A stretch of 64,000 bases of DNA from Rhynochetos jubatus (Eukaryota; Chordata; Aves; Eurypygiformes; Rhynochetidae). Below the pieces are notes generated by a model, which saw nothing but the letters and a program-made list of their open reading frames with translations, was not told the DNA's origin and searched no databases. This document shows positions 1-13,500 of this stretch, one piece after another. Position 1 is the first letter of the stretch; every line of letters starts with the position of its first letter. Both the position numbers and the translations under genes were made by a program. Location of the stretch: the NCBI GenBank assembly GCA_027574665.1, contig CM050648.1, positions 49,981,200 to 50,045,199 of the forward strand, read 5' to 3'.

Positions 1-36
1 TTCTGACCTTTTTGATATTTGGAAGATGCTGTACAA

Positions 37-95
37 CTCCCTCCCTCTCTCTTTCTCTCTCCCCTTCCATGTATGCGTGTGTGTATGTATATATG
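37..95. repeat. CT-rich tract followed by GT/AT-rich tract
   Basis: A polypyrimidine run of CCCT/CTCT units (about 37-67) is followed by a short GT/TATG-rich stretch. It is low-complexity sequence with no coding content. Confidence 0.7.
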
Positions 96-810
96 GAATA
101 TCTTTAGTTTTGTGGGGGCCTTTTTTTTTCTTTTTTTTTTTGTCTCTTGCCAAGTGATACTGTACTTTGTAGGAGAGTGTCTGTTTTCTGCCTGTCCTCG
201 GGTAATGTATAAAACATGGTGCTTCAGGTAGAGATGAAGGGTAAACTGATGTCCCCCTAAATGGCCAGCCTGTGTATGCACCTAACACTTCACTGAGCAA
301 TCTGTCAACATGTCAGCAACACATGTTTTATAAAAAGCCTCCAGTGGGAGCAAAGGCTCCTGCCAGGGCTTAGGAAATGCTTTGAATTCAGCAGATTTCT
401 ATTGCTGGAGTCCCCCGAGGTTCCTTTTACAATGCCTACATTTCAGAAATTTGAACTTGGGACCCTTAGGGGGTTCTCTCCGAATGCCTGAAAATGTAGA
501 GTTATATTGTTGCGTGTCCCCAAGCGGTCTTTACTAATACCTGAATTCGGAGAAGCTGGAAATTACAGAGCTCCCCAGGGGGAGCTTTATCCACACCAGG
601 AAGAAGAGAATAACTCTGCAGGGAGATTGCTTAATGCATTGCTGAAATAAAAGAATTTGAGAGAGATGGGTTGAAGTGGTTTTTTTTTTTTTCCTTCTTT
701 TCTGGCCACTCCTTCGGCTTAGCTAAGTCCTTAAAGACAAAGTCAGGGTAAAGAAGCAGCTGGGCTTTTTTTAATGAAATTTCAGATGTGGCTTTTGAAA
801 CAGTCAGTGG

Positions 811-860
811 ACACGTACGTGTGTGTGTGTATGTGCAGGCATACGTGTGTCCTGCGCGTG
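811..860. repeat. (GT)n-rich microsatellite, interrupted
   Basis: A run of alternating GT (core about 817-830) is interrupted by 'atgtgcaggcatac' and continues as short GT pairs. It is an ordinary interrupted dinucleotide repeat lying just upstream of the CpG-rich patch. Confidence 0.75.
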
Positions 861-1020
861 TTTCTGTTACATGCAAAAGTTTATTTCGCTTCTCTTGTGC
901 ATCCTCGATTTTTCCCTGCATGCCTGAGCATGCTTGCCCTCTCTTTGTCTTTTAGCCTTCGAAAATACTCCCGCCTGCATTTTTCACACTGCTGCTAACT
1001 TGACTTGCATTGCAGCTTGC

Positions 1021-1560
1021 CTGCTCTCCTGCGCGGTGCCTTTTCCCCGGGGCAGGCTTCCCTCCCTCCCTCCCAGCCCAAAGGAGGTGGCTGAGCCTTT
1101 ACCTGCTCCCTGGTGCTCGCTGCCTCATCGCCCACGTCCCTCAGCTCGGGGAGAGCCTGACTGCGTCTGCCACGGCCGCGCCAGCCCCGCGCGCGTCCTA
1201 CATACGCTCCGCAAGGCCAGGGAGAAATTATTTTTAAAAGCACCCTATTGTTACAGTAAGAGTGTTCACGTCATACCGGCCGTGTTCCTACTGAGCGTCC
1301 AAGACAGCAGGAAAATCTCATACCCAACTGTGAGCTTTTTGTCATCGCCGGTAACGCAACAGCCTCTCCTCGTTGGCTGCCTTTCGCGATCTTTCTGTGG
1401 CCGGTTTTTGACTCCGCTTCCCCTGACCCTGTCCGGAGGGAGCCGGGGCTGGTAGGTGTTCCCCAGCCGTCCCCGGGGGACGCAGCCCTACCTTGGAGGC
1501 CAGCGTCTCTCGGTCTCAGAGACAAAGAGGAGGTGAGCGCTTGCACGCCGCTCGGCCGAC
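1021..1560. promoter_or_regulatory. CpG-rich patch (intronic CpG island candidate)
   Basis: CpG dinucleotides are dense here compared with the CpG-poor flanks: a hand count gives roughly 40 in about 540 bases. GC content is high, with clusters such as 'ccgcgccagccccgcgcgcg' near 1175-1194. No ZNF521 start exon is present; I see no ATG followed by the SRRKQ motif. A strong splice-donor match, GAG|GTGAGC, lies at 1530-1538 at the island's 3' edge, so it could hold an alternative non-coding first exon on the + strand. An enhancer-type orphan CpG island is equally possible. Strand and promoter activity are not shown by the sequence. Confidence 0.5.
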
Positions 1561-4500
1561 TGATGTAAAACAGTTCCAGCTGTGGCCACTCATGGATTTG
1601 GGGGAGGGAAGGCATTGGCTTGTGTTTTAGGTGTGGCTACATGCATGGAGCTTGCTCTGAACATGGCTCTGAACTTCCTTAGAGGAGGGGAAAGGGATAG
1701 AAGCAGCAAGCCATTCTCAGTTCAGGAAATCATAAGAGCATTTAAAAACCTACGGTATGGATTCAGGTGGAATTTGCATTTCGCTCGGTTTTGGGAGAGG
1801 AATCTAAAAATATTTTTTCCCTCGTTCTACAGAAAATCTTTTCATCTGGCACTTCCCAGTACATGAGGCAAACTCTGCGCTGCCTTGAGTTTGGTGGCCC
1901 TAAATGTTACGGGCTGACAAAAGGCATGTCTCACTTTTGGAAAAGCTGGCTTTCTTGGAGTTGTTGGGTAGCTTGCTTTCTCATTTTTCTCCAGAAACGT
2001 ACGAGGTGACTAAATTAACGAGACCAAACGCAAGTGTGGAAAGTTCGTTAGCGCATAACGTTTTTAAGTAACGCTTTTGCTGATGCGGCTGCTGTCCTCC
2101 GAAGGCTTTACATGTGCTGTGGCAGAAGAATTGAAGATCTGGGGAGGGTTTTGATCACTCACAGAACTGTGCGTGTTTGAGAAAGGCTGGGAAGGAGGGG
2201 TTTGTACCGTTTGGAGATGAGAGCAAGAACTGGGGTCGGCACGCGCCTTCTGCACGACACGTATGCGGAGGGACCTGTGTAAAAAGAAACCCTCAACTAT
2301 TCTTGCCTTCCTGGAGTATGAGAATCAGATGTTATTTTTTTCATCCTTAAGAAAAGTAATGAGAGGAACCTGCTTTTGATATTTGTGAGTGCAAGTCAAG
2401 CTGAGCCTCCTGCTATATTTTGGTAACACTTTCACTGGACAGAATGTTTGTCCTGTTCATTACAAAAGTGGTGCCAGCTGCCTGTCTGACAAAGCAAGTG
2501 TATTTAAAGTGCCTCACTGTGTGCTTAATGCATTTGAAGAAGGTGTTTTGTATTTTAAGTACTTATAGGCGTCCAGTGAAACATTTGCATCTGGCACCCT
2601 TTTTAAAAATAAAAGAGGAGAAATTTTCTCTTCCATGTGGTGCCTTTTATGAAAATGCATCTGTCCTCTTCACTACCCATTATCAAATAGAGAAAGGTTT
2701 AGTGCCTAGAGATTTAAAAAAAAAATAATTTTTTTTTTTTTTGGTATTTATTTTAGCTGTATTGGTAAGAAATGTGTCTCTCATGAATAATATCAGCAGG
2801 AGTTTCCCATTAAATGGTGTTGAGCATGTCATGGACAACTCGATTTAACTTGTAAATTTTCTATTGCCTCCTTAGGAAGGATTCAGATAGTGCATCAGCA
2901 TAATCTTAAATTTATTTCCTGGGGAGGCCACATTTCTTGTTTTCCCAGCCCCCATCCCTGAACACAAAGTCCTTTTTTTTTCTGTGTAACTTCAGAGCAA
3001 AGTCAGCCTGCCAGATGGAGTGCTGCTGCACTGGCTTTCCCCTCTCAGACGCTGAAACACATTATTTTTGAACCGTACCCTCTCTCCCCTAAGGCTCAAA
3101 ATGAAAAGACTAGCCTGAACTCTGATCTCTGGCATGGTGGCATGATGCACTGTGTTACTCCTAGCAGGCCAGTGTTGCATTTTCCTCCTTTCTAAACGAG
3201 TGTAATGTCATTTCTTATCCTTTCTAATATTTTCACCCTGGAGGGATGTGGTCAGGATTATTCAGAGGAGTTGAATGCAACTCAGTATTTGCAGTTTGAC
3301 TCAGTTACACTTGGAATACGCAGTCGTGCGACCCTGTATTCTTAACCAGAGTGCCTATTCAGAAGCCAGCAAAGTAAGACAAGCAAGGTTTCCACTGGAG
3401 AGAGATTGCTTACCTAGCAATGCATCACTTCTGTGGTACCTGGCAATGCCAATTTCCTTGTCTTCTAGCAGAAAAGAAAAAAAAGTCCTGTTGCAGTAAA
3501 GTGGCAAACACAAGATATGCACAGGATATGCTTTCAGTTGTTAGCATCCCAAACTACTTAAATAACCACTAATTCATTTTTATGTCTGGTTTTTTTTTTT
3601 GTTTTTCACCTTGGCAGACATGCTATATCATAACCATGTGCTTGATTTGATGTCTACCCCTGGGCTCAAAGTAGGTATTTTGAGGAGCAAAATGAAATCA
3701 TTATTTCTGTTTAGCTGGTTAGATACACTATCAGGAAGACTTAGCCATGTTTCCCACCTGACGGTGGTTGTGAAACGAGTATACTGCTTGCTTTGTCAGC
3801 GGAGTAAATTTTGACTGACAACAGAAGAAGAGAAATTCTGTTTGAACAAAGGCTGTGTTTTGTTTGTACAGTGTGCTGCCAGGCCATAGTGGTATTTCTT
3901 TTCTCAATGAAGCCTGTGCATTGTATGAACGGCTAAGCACTCAGCAGCCTCATCATGTAACAGTGTCACAAGAGACTGTCACTTCTGTGTTAGAGCCCTC
4001 TCCGTCTCATCGACCAGCAGCATCTCTGAATATTGACCATTTCCATGATAAAAGGCGTCAATATGTAGAATAATACAGAAACTTTTAAACCATAAAATTA
4101 AATAAAAAGAAGCTATCTATCTGAGCTGGCAACCCCACATACACTTCACACGAGGCACACACTACAGTCCATTTGTTCGTAGGACACTGGCTAGTCTGCT
4201 TAAGTCTTGATCTTTCCAGTGACAGAAACGTGACGACTAACGGGCACATCTGGAGACCCTGTCTCTCATTTTCCCCAGGCCCTTCATGAGCCAACCTTGC
4301 ATTTCACTGGGAGATGTTTGTCTGGTTCGGGTGCCTGGGTTGGGCTGTTTGTGGGGAAGCTTGGGATTTATCGCCGGGTCCTCCTAGTGGGAGTTACTTC
4401 AGCCACATTCACTAAGCACAGCTGTTTGGGAAAGAACGGAGGTGGAGTTGCCCAGCAAGGAAAGCAGTAGGCACCTGAGCCTGTTCCTCTTTTATCCAAA

Positions 4501-5888
4501 CTCCCAGATACCAGCTTTGAGTGAGTTGAAGAAGAAGGACTCTTGTTTTCGCCTCTGCAGTGTGGCAGCACCTCGGAAGGCTGCTCAGGCAAGCACCTGC
4601 CTTCAAATATATAACTAGTCTTCGCGACTTCATTGGCCGTGTCATGTCTCTTTGCCACTGCTAGGGGCAGATGTGAGTGTATCTCAGATACAGCTTTATG
4701 GTGTGATGTCCTCCTGTTTTAATCTAGACATTAATATGAGCAGCATTCTGGTCAGGACCGTGTGCTGTATTTTCAGCCCTGACTGGCTTGTTGTCATCCC
4801 CTTTTTTCTCCTCTTCTCTCAGTACTGTCACCTTTAACTAGTTCAGTTATGACGAGTGTCTTTTAAAAACATTAGCAATCTCCCATTTGCTGCCCACCGC
4901 CGGCAGCAGCAAGCATGTACACATGCATGGCAACTTACCTGGTGATAAAGTGCAGAGTGGTTGTGCCTATTTCACTGGTACACGCCTCTGCTGTTCTTTG
5001 GGTCTGTGTTTGTGGTTTCCTGTGTCCTTCCTTAGAGTGGAATCCTCTGGTGTTTAACGTGGTAGGAACATGGAGCAAAAGTTGTCCGGCTCTTGGGTTA
5101 CTCTACTGTTCTTCCCTGCCCCGTTGCTCCAGCCCCTTATGGTGTGGGTCCTCTAGGGTCTAATGATGTGCATCTACAAGGGCTGCAGTTACATCCTCAA
5201 GGAAGGCACAGAGAGAATAATTTTTTGACTGTTTTCTCAGAATTTATATGAACCTGAGAGCTTGGAGTCCTTTTTTCCTGTACTAGATTTAGTTGCAATT
5301 AACCAATGGATCCAAAACTTACCAAGTGGGCTATACACAGACAGATAGATGCTGTCTGGTAGTGTATGCTTAATTTCTTCGGAAAATCAGTCTTAAAATT
5401 CTCTATTTTAACTTCTCAGTTATTTAATTTCCTGCCTCAGAAGTGGTCCCAATCCAGAGCTCCAGGAATGGAATATTCCCTCAGCTCCAACCCTCACTTC
5501 GTGATTATCCTTTAGACCCCCAAAAATGCAATGTTATCCGTCAGGCTGAAGAGCTCTGGATGGGAATCCCAGCGAAGCCCATCAGTGCTGCTTCTCAATC
5601 AGCTGGAGAAGTCACTGCTCAATGATGTGAAGCACCCTTTGCCCTATCCCTCGAGTGCAGAATCCAGCTTGGGATCTCTCGTGCCGCAGTGCCTAGTGTT
5701 AGTCATACACTAACATTCGTTATCCACAGTGTAGAGGAACAACAGAGCTGGCCGTTGTCTGGTACGTACTTTCTTCCTTGAGGCCTGTATTTTGATCTCT
5801 GCATCTCCTTTTAAAATGGCAAATCTGTATACTTCCAAGGTAATTTTACTTTACCATAATAAGAGCTGGTGCTGCTGCTTTTTGTCTC

Positions 5889-5908
5889 TTTTTTTTTTTT
5901 TTTTTTTT
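5889..5908. repeat. poly(T) tract
   Basis: An uninterrupted run of about 20 T with no recognisable element body next to it. Similar T or A tracts occur at about 9979-9991, 11964-11984, 15772-15794, 25699-25712, 29451-29470, 31392-31410 (A) and 31688-31703. Confidence 0.85.
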
Positions 5909-8863
5909 CCTTAAGTGTGATATCATGACTTGGAGTATTGTGTCACTGTGGTGTGTGACATTACACTGTAAAATATAAAGCTATAAAAGTCTGTAATTTA
6001 TAAGACTATATTAGGTGCTTACTGTATGTATTATGGCCTTGTAATTCACCATTGCCTATCATTTATTCTATATATAATTCCACTGAGAGTTCTGGTGACA
6101 TTATAAAGGAAAAAAGTGTAGCTCAAGTGGCTTGTCACCAGAACCCCAAGATAGAATTCCCCTGTATTGCATTATATAATGTGTTTAGTATTATCCGTAA
6201 TGCAAGAATGGGAAAATTCTGCTTCAAACAATTTTAGTTTATGATCCAGGAATGTTATTTATATCCATCAAAATTTTCTGAGTGGGAGATAACGTCATGC
6301 ACGCTCACCATCTTGTGGAAGACTTTGTATTAGGTTATAGTACCATGTGCTTGTGTAACAAGGTCAAGACATCTAGGAAAAACCTTTTCCCAGCCTTGCT
6401 TTGTGTGAAGCTTTGCTAACTTCAGTTGAAGAAGCAGCTAATTCATTTGTTCCTGAACAAATACCAAATTTTCTAATTAGGAATTGTCAAATATACTTAA
6501 AGTTTTCCTTATATTTGACAACTGAGTAACAGTATTTTACACTCACTGTTCAAAATGCTCTGGAACTGCTATTATAATCGTGATGTTTTAGAAAACACAG
6601 AATATCACAATCCATTTTTGGAAAAGTTCTTCATGTTGGTGAATTAAAATAATAGCAGATTGTATAATATATCTAAAATCACGAGCTCTATTTCTAAGGA
6701 GACAAAGAAGCAAAGCTCTCACTTGCCCCTGAAGAATTATTTGCAGTGTGGTTTGGATGAGCTCACTGTCTGGCTCACCAGGTTTGTCTGGTATCTGTGC
6801 AATGGTTCTCTTACCTTCTTCATCCGGTGTGTTGAAAGGCGAGCGTTGTCCCAGTTTCAGCGGGAAGCATGGATGCAGCTGCGCCTCTCGCCTTTGCTTT
6901 GGGGGTGGGCAGAGGCAGCTCTTACCCAGGGAGCTGCTGGTTTGATACTCAGCTTCTGGGAGCTGTGTGAGTTTCTAAGTCTTCTCCCACTGAATCACTA
7001 AAAGGGAAAATGGGTGTGTAAGTGAAGGACCTGAGACATCGGATCCTGGGCTTGGTCAGTGGCATGTCATTTGAGGGAAAACTCGTTCGACTTCCAGCTA
7101 TTGCACCTGGACAACTTGCAGTGGAAGCGGTTGGATGGTGGGAAGTACCCACAGAGAGGTGGGTCTGAGGAACTGAGATTTAGCACTCGGTGCTATATAT
7201 GAAACCTGTAGGCCATCACAGTTTCTTTGTTAAAACGTAGCACAGAAAGCAGATACTCTTTTAAAGATGGAAAAATGTGAAACTTCATTGGGATTTTTGA
7301 GGCAAACTTAAAAGAAAGGATATAGTTAAACCTAAGCCAAACTTTTTTACAAACGTTTTTCTTGCAGCACAGTGGGGACAGCTGTTTGCAGGGATGGACA
7401 GATCAAACCTATGGTACAGTTACAACCATTTTAATAAAAATAGAAGGAGAGGGAGGAGGCAGGCAAGGAATGGGCCTGCAAGCTGACTGATTTCCCTTTA
7501 AATCACATTGTAATTTCTTTTTTGGCTAGTAAGTGACTTGAAAGTATTGGAAGATAAACAGCCTGAGCTAGGGCCTGGACTTCTGCCATGCGCTGGGCTC
7601 CCAATTAAGGGATGAAATTGCAAGATACTGTTGAATTTCACTGCAAGTGTGGCTGGGTTTTGTGGGTCAGTAAAACAAATGGAGGGTGTTTTTTCCTCTC
7701 CTATTTGTGCACTTTGGATGTACCATGCAGTTGTCCATGTTAGCAGTGATGAGGTTTGGCCACGCAATCCCTGCACACTGATGGCAGGAATAGAATAGGC
7801 CCCTGGTTGAAAAGTAAATTATTGTGGATGTTTAAGTTTCTGTGGAACTTCTCAGTCAAATAACTTGCCTTTTTTTTTGTTCCCCCCTTTAAACTCTCAG
7901 CATTCAGCAATGACATAAAATTGTAAATACAAGAATATGATTAAGGGTTGAAAGTTTTAAGCACCCTGCAGAAAGCCCCATGATAGAAAAAACCTCAAAT
8001 GACTATGTGTTTTCAAGGGTGCCTCTTGTATCCATTTTAGCACAAATTTACATTGCATATGGTGATTTATTTTTGCCGTGGTGCTGTTGTACTTACAGTT
8101 GTGTATTACTGACTTAAAAACTATAATTTTCCAAACTTTGGAGGTGAGGAAGTATATTTTCTTTTTGTACAGTTTTCAGAATAAATGAAAAGGGAGGTAG
8201 TGTCAAACCAAGAATGATTTTCATAGCTCCATCCCATGTTGTAACAAGATTTTAGAAGGTAGAGAAAACCTCTGTCCCACTAATTTTCATTATACTTATT
8301 TTAGTGCCATAAAACCCTATGAAAATGAAATAATGCCTATGTTGTCTCTGAAACTTAAGCTGTTATCTACTGTACTTGCTTAGTACTTAGTTATTTTCTT
8401 TATTTTTTCTTTTTTCTACACCATTTGCTGTTGTGGCAATTTCTTGTGATGTCATACAGATGGTAACTCAAGCTCACAAACAGTACCAGTGAACTCTGAA
8501 TGTCACAGAGTTGCACAGGTATAAATGATAAGACGTGGTCTTGTGTAGCCCAGAAATTTTTGGGATGGCATCCTGAATCTGTCAATTAAATAGGTTTGCT
8601 GGAGACTGTTCATGGAATAATGATTTCACTCCCAATCCAGTACAAACCATTTAAAGAAGTATCTCATGATTCCCTTTATTGGAGAAGTTTCTGAAAATGT
8701 GGGAAAGTTAACTAGTGTTTGACAGAGTTCCCTCCCTCTACCCAACGTAGTTAAATCAAGTTTTAGGTACTTTGCAAACACCGTCGAGGAAGCAGGGTAG
8801 TGAGTTAAAACCCTAGAACCAGAAAGACACCCTGATAATCACATCTACTTGATGTACAAATTT

Positions 8864-8945
8864 GAAATAGAACTTTATAGAAAACTTTGTAAAAAAGCCT
8901 TTATAAAAAAACCTTTATTAAAAACTTTATAAAAACCTTTAACTA
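8864..8945. repeat. AT-rich minisatellite, about 15-18 bp period
   Basis: About five imperfect copies of a unit resembling 'aaaactttataaaaacc' stand head to tail, with small indels between copies. It is a short local tandem repeat rather than a dispersed element. Confidence 0.75.
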
Positions 8946-9115
8946 GCCATTAGAAGAGGCACTATATGTTAAAACATAGGAAGTGGATGAAAGGCAGTTT
9001 TGGTGCCAATGATACTTCACCCTGTTTGTTCAATTCATAAACATAACATTTATGGGAATTATGCAAGTAGAATGGACCCTTAAGTGCTCACCTCTCAAAA
9101 CAACTAATTCTTCCC

Positions 9116-9142
9116 TTCTCTTTCTCTCTCTCTCTCTCTTCC
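9116..9142. repeat. (CT)n microsatellite
   Basis: A pure or nearly pure CT run of roughly 10 or more units in the T-rich orientation. It ends in 'cctcag', which resembles a splice acceptor by composition, but no coding sequence follows it. Confidence 0.85.
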
Positions 9143-9424
9143 TCAGATGTGTACGAATGGCTTTAAAGTGATATTTTACATTACTTAAAAATTATGTGAG
9201 TGTTTGTTGCTGTTGTGTAGGAAGGAAATAAATCATGGGCTTTTGTGGGATTTTAAATTCATCCCAGGAGTGAAGAGCTAATATCAAGGCCTTCACAACT
9301 GGGATTAATTTCATGTATCTCTCAGGAGTCCATTGGGTATTATCTTTATACATTATAAAAATGTGTTTTGATATGCTTTAATTTAGTATTTTTTCCTTGT
9401 CTGTGGAGCAGAGGAAGAGATAGC

Positions 9425-9457
9425 GAGTGTGTGTGTGAGTGCGTGCGCATGTGTGTT
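9425..9457. repeat. (GT)n microsatellite, interrupted
   Basis: Alternating purine-pyrimidine GT/GC dinucleotides with a few interruptions. Confidence 0.75.
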
Positions 9458-10095
9458 GGGTGAAGTGATTGACATGGGTGCAGAGCTGCTGATTCCAGTG
9501 TAATTACGTGCGTTGCTGTACGGTGTTGTTCCTCAGCATTGCAAAAATTAAAGTACAGTCTACACATGCAGATGTGAAGAGGAAAATTCACCCTAGTCCA
9601 AACATGTTCTTACTCTTATTTTATCCCCTCAAAAGGGCTTTCTTCTTCCAGTGGAAGCCCGTGGCTGAATGCCAGCCTTTGCACGTCTTCGCCATTCAGC
9701 GGCAGTTTCTCTGGACATCCTTTAGCAGATGCTGTCAGTCCTTCACCTTTCTTTCACTCTACTCCCTCTGCCTTCATGGATCACTGCGTGTTTGCGGTGC
9801 ATGTCGAAGGGAAGAGGAAAGTGGCAGAAGGAGGGCTCGTAGAGACTGAGCTCCACAGCACGGGTGATCTTCATCTGCCCAACCCTGTGATCCTCGCACG
9901 TTGCCGTGACCCTTCGGCCTTGTAGGCCGTGGCACCAGCTGACTAGCATCAAACCTGGTGGTTTGTTTTCTTCTTTTTTCTTTTTTTTTTTAGCAATTTA
10001 TTTTCAGAAAAAATAAGGTTAAGGTCAGAATTGGTAATGGGGATGCATGAGGCTTAGAAATACATGCCATAGTTCAAAGAAGCCACAGCTACATT

Positions 10096-10138
10096 TGTGT
10101 GTGTGTCTCTGTACGTGTGTGCACTGGCATGTGTGTGT
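10096..10138. repeat. (GT)n microsatellite, interrupted
   Basis: Three GT-rich blocks are separated by 'ctctgtac' and 'cactggca', giving an interrupted dinucleotide repeat. Confidence 0.75.
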
Positions 10139-10440
10139 TAGCAGTGAAGAAACAGTTGCCAAAATGATTGATCAGGCAAATAGCTTAAATATTTACTGAG
10201 ATTGTCTTGTCTTCTTCTGCCTGGTCATAAGATTTAATCTGCCTGTGCTGGTTGTCTCATTAATTTAAGAGGGTAGAATTTAGTGTAGTGCTTTTGTGGT
10301 TGCCCTGATTGCAGAATACCTCTTAGGCCAGAGGGAGAAAAAAGGTAAATAATATCTTTATAAGTGTGTATTCCTGTAATCTTTTAAATAATATATGTAT
10401 GTAAGGAAACCTGAAAAGCGTGCTCTCCAAAAATTTCACT

Positions 10441-10520
10441 TTAAGGTCAGAAGGAATCATTCTAATGTCCATCCTGTTTGTACTAATTTTATCACTGTAG
10501 GGGAAAAACAGTTTTGCAAA
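10441..10520 (-). mobile_element. possible CR1-like LINE fragment
   Basis: The segment reading 'ggtcagaaggaatcattc' resembles the reverse-oriented tail of older sauropsid CR1 families ('ggycagaagggaccattat'). It then diverges quickly. The match is short and from memory, so it is only a suggestion. Confidence 0.35.
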
Positions 10521-13500
10521 ATATATGCTTTGCTGTATACGTCATCGTGAATTTTTCAGTTCTTCAGTGACTTCAGTATTGCAAAGCTTTTTCTCAGATA
10601 GTATTCTACTGGCAGAAGATCCAGTTTGGTTTCAGGTAGAATCCATTACACCATTCTCTCTCTCTCCATGGCCGCGTCCCCCTCTGTATTCCCCTTTCCC
10701 CCTTTGTCTTATTATACCGAGCCTTGGTTCACAGCAGTGATACTGAAGTGCTTGCATACTTAGGGTCTCCGTCAGACTTAAATGTTCAATACCCAGCGCA
10801 AAAGAAGGAATCTTGAGGATGAACAATAAGCTTCACGGTAGACTTTAAAATGCTACAAATGGGTTGACCAGATAGCCCTTCCATCTGTCCATTGTGCCAC
10901 ATCTTGTTTAATATTGAAATTATGTCGGTGGGAAGCCTGAAGAATTCTGTGTGTAGTCTCAAGAAAAATAAACACCCGTTTATTTGCTAAGGCTAGTCCA
11001 AACATTTCCGTCGTTGCAAATGTACCGTATATTACAACAATTTCATCTTGTTTTTATGTAATTAAAAGGTTAACTCAAAAGAGCATGTGCGTCCTTCAGC
11101 TTTAATGTGCATATATGTGTTGTGGTACACCTCTTGGTTATTAGGCTGTGTGACCGTGTGTTTGTGTGTTGAGTTTTTTTTCTCCCTGCAGGACTTTTTA
11201 TAGTTATACAGGATGAAAAGTGCCACAAAATAAGCAGCTTATATTTCGTTTTCCGTGTTCAGTATGTGGCCCTATGCCATACTTATTCCTGGCAACTGAA
11301 GTCTGGCACTTGAGTGAGATTAATTCATTTCTTCATGGGTTTTTCTGTTACGCTCATCATGACAGTAGATGAGTGATCTGCAAATACTCTTTATCCTATG
11401 AGGTGAGGTGCCATTTTAATTCCCATTTTACCCCTGGGTAACTGAGTTGCCTTTAATAAAGGCAAGCTGCTCAGAGGAAGGGTCTGGGTTTTTTTTTAAA
11501 TGTGTCCTTCATTAGCACTTTGTATGTTCATGACGTCTCAGACCTTCCGTTTTTGCTTTATGGTGAGGCAGTTTCCTTCCTTCTCGTCCTCTGTCCTCCC
11601 TGTGTGCCAGCAGTGGGAACTGTAAGCCAAATAAGAGATTTTCTGCCCAGGTTCAGTTATCTGTCTGGCATCACAGTGCTCCCTGAAAGCAAGAGTGGTA
11701 AGGAAGGTCTTGTCCACATCTGTGATGTGTTTACAGAGAAATCCATAGCAGTTTAGCTACCAAACGCTAACAAATCCCTACTGAGTGTGCAGACAGTGCT
11801 TTTTTTGTCTGTGTATGGGTATTAACTTAGTCAAACCAGCACTGTTTTTCTAAAGAACAGTAAAAGGCATGTGGCTGATATCAGCCTGATTGTACTGCCA
11901 GATTTTAAGCCCTTTCTGTATAGATGCAGTTTCCACAACTTCTCTGTTAAATATCTTCAGACTTTTTTTTTTTTTTTTTTTTTTCACGAAAAAGATGACA
12001 TGTTTTTCCAGACTTCTGTCTTGGAGACACTTGAGCTGACTTCAGCTGAACTTTCCAAAAAACCCCAATGTACCCTGAGACAGATACCTAGTATGAAAAA
12101 TTCCAGTCCAAATAGTTAAAATCTGGCAAAGTAATACAGAGATGGAAAAAAAGATGTTAGGGGTATTTGTGACTCGTAGTTAAATATTTCACTGCCTGCA
12201 TATCTTATTGTATCTTTGGTTGTTACCACCAATTTTTTTTTTATTATTTCAATGCAAATCCCTTCTTTTCAGGTTCGCGTTGTAAGAATTTTTGTGCTAA
12301 GGGTTAAGCAGGTTTTTTTAACCTTCTTTTGTACTGAGAGACTGATTTAGTTACATAATCACAAATGAAATTAATTTACTAAGCTTAAGTCAGCTTGCTC
12401 ACTTCAATTACCAGAGACACCAGAATGGTTGTTACACTTACGAGTCCTGTCCTGCTAATCGAATATTCAAACAGATTTGGTTTTCCCCTGTTAGCCAAGT
12501 GAAGTTTTCATGTGGTTGAATCTGGTATTTGATAGTGACTTTCTTAACTGGGAAATTTTCTAGATCCCTTATTTGCTAACTCATCAGAATTATACTTGGC
12601 AGCATTTCACTTCATATATACATTCACATTATGCACAAGTGAAATCAAACACAATTCTTAGAGTCCAAAAGGGTAAAGAAAACCCTGAATGTAGTGAAAC
12701 CACAATTTCCTGTTGAGGCCATAAAACAGAAGAGCTATCTGTGGTTGCTTTCTCAGTGGCAGCACTGAAGGGTTAGGGCTACGCCAAATGGACTGATGTT
12801 TATGGATACACTGGTGGCAAACACATACTTGTGCAAGAGGAAGTTGGGCAAAGCTGCTTTTAAATCCTAATGGCTATTGTAACAATGGTGAGCTAGAGGT
12901 CTGAGTACTGATACTGTCTGCCTTAACCTCAGTGCTGATTTCATCTGTGCAAGGACCTTCTGGGGCTCGTATGGATGGGTGAATAGATTTTTCCAGCAGA
13001 CTGTCCATGTTTTAGTGTATCAGGCTGTGGATTGCCTTGTAACTTCAGAGACTGTGGAAGTGTTCACAAAGAAAGCAGTGTTAGTAAAACACTTCAGATA
13101 ATAACTGGTCATCAGTTGTTAATTTGTTTCTCAAGTGTTCAACTTTTGCACAGGGGCAAGGGGAGAGAGTATTGCTCCTCTTCCAACTTTGCTAACAAAA
13201 GGTGTAACTACATGAGATGATAGATAGCGAAACAATGTGCTCTTGCTCCTTGACTCTTAGTATGGTCTTAGATGGTGTCAGTATCTGATGAGTCTGCTGG
13301 ACCTCCTGTGGCTTTCAAACATATCTTCAGGTGCTCCTAGGCTTTTCAGGCCTAGTTGTGTCTTTGAACCTGACTGCACTGGCTACCTCCTTGATCAGGG
13401 GTTTAAAAGCAAATTGTAATACTCTTCTGTGCGATGTCCATGTTATTTTTTCTCTATGCCTTTCTTACATCCTTACTGGACCAGGTTGAACCCTTCTAGG

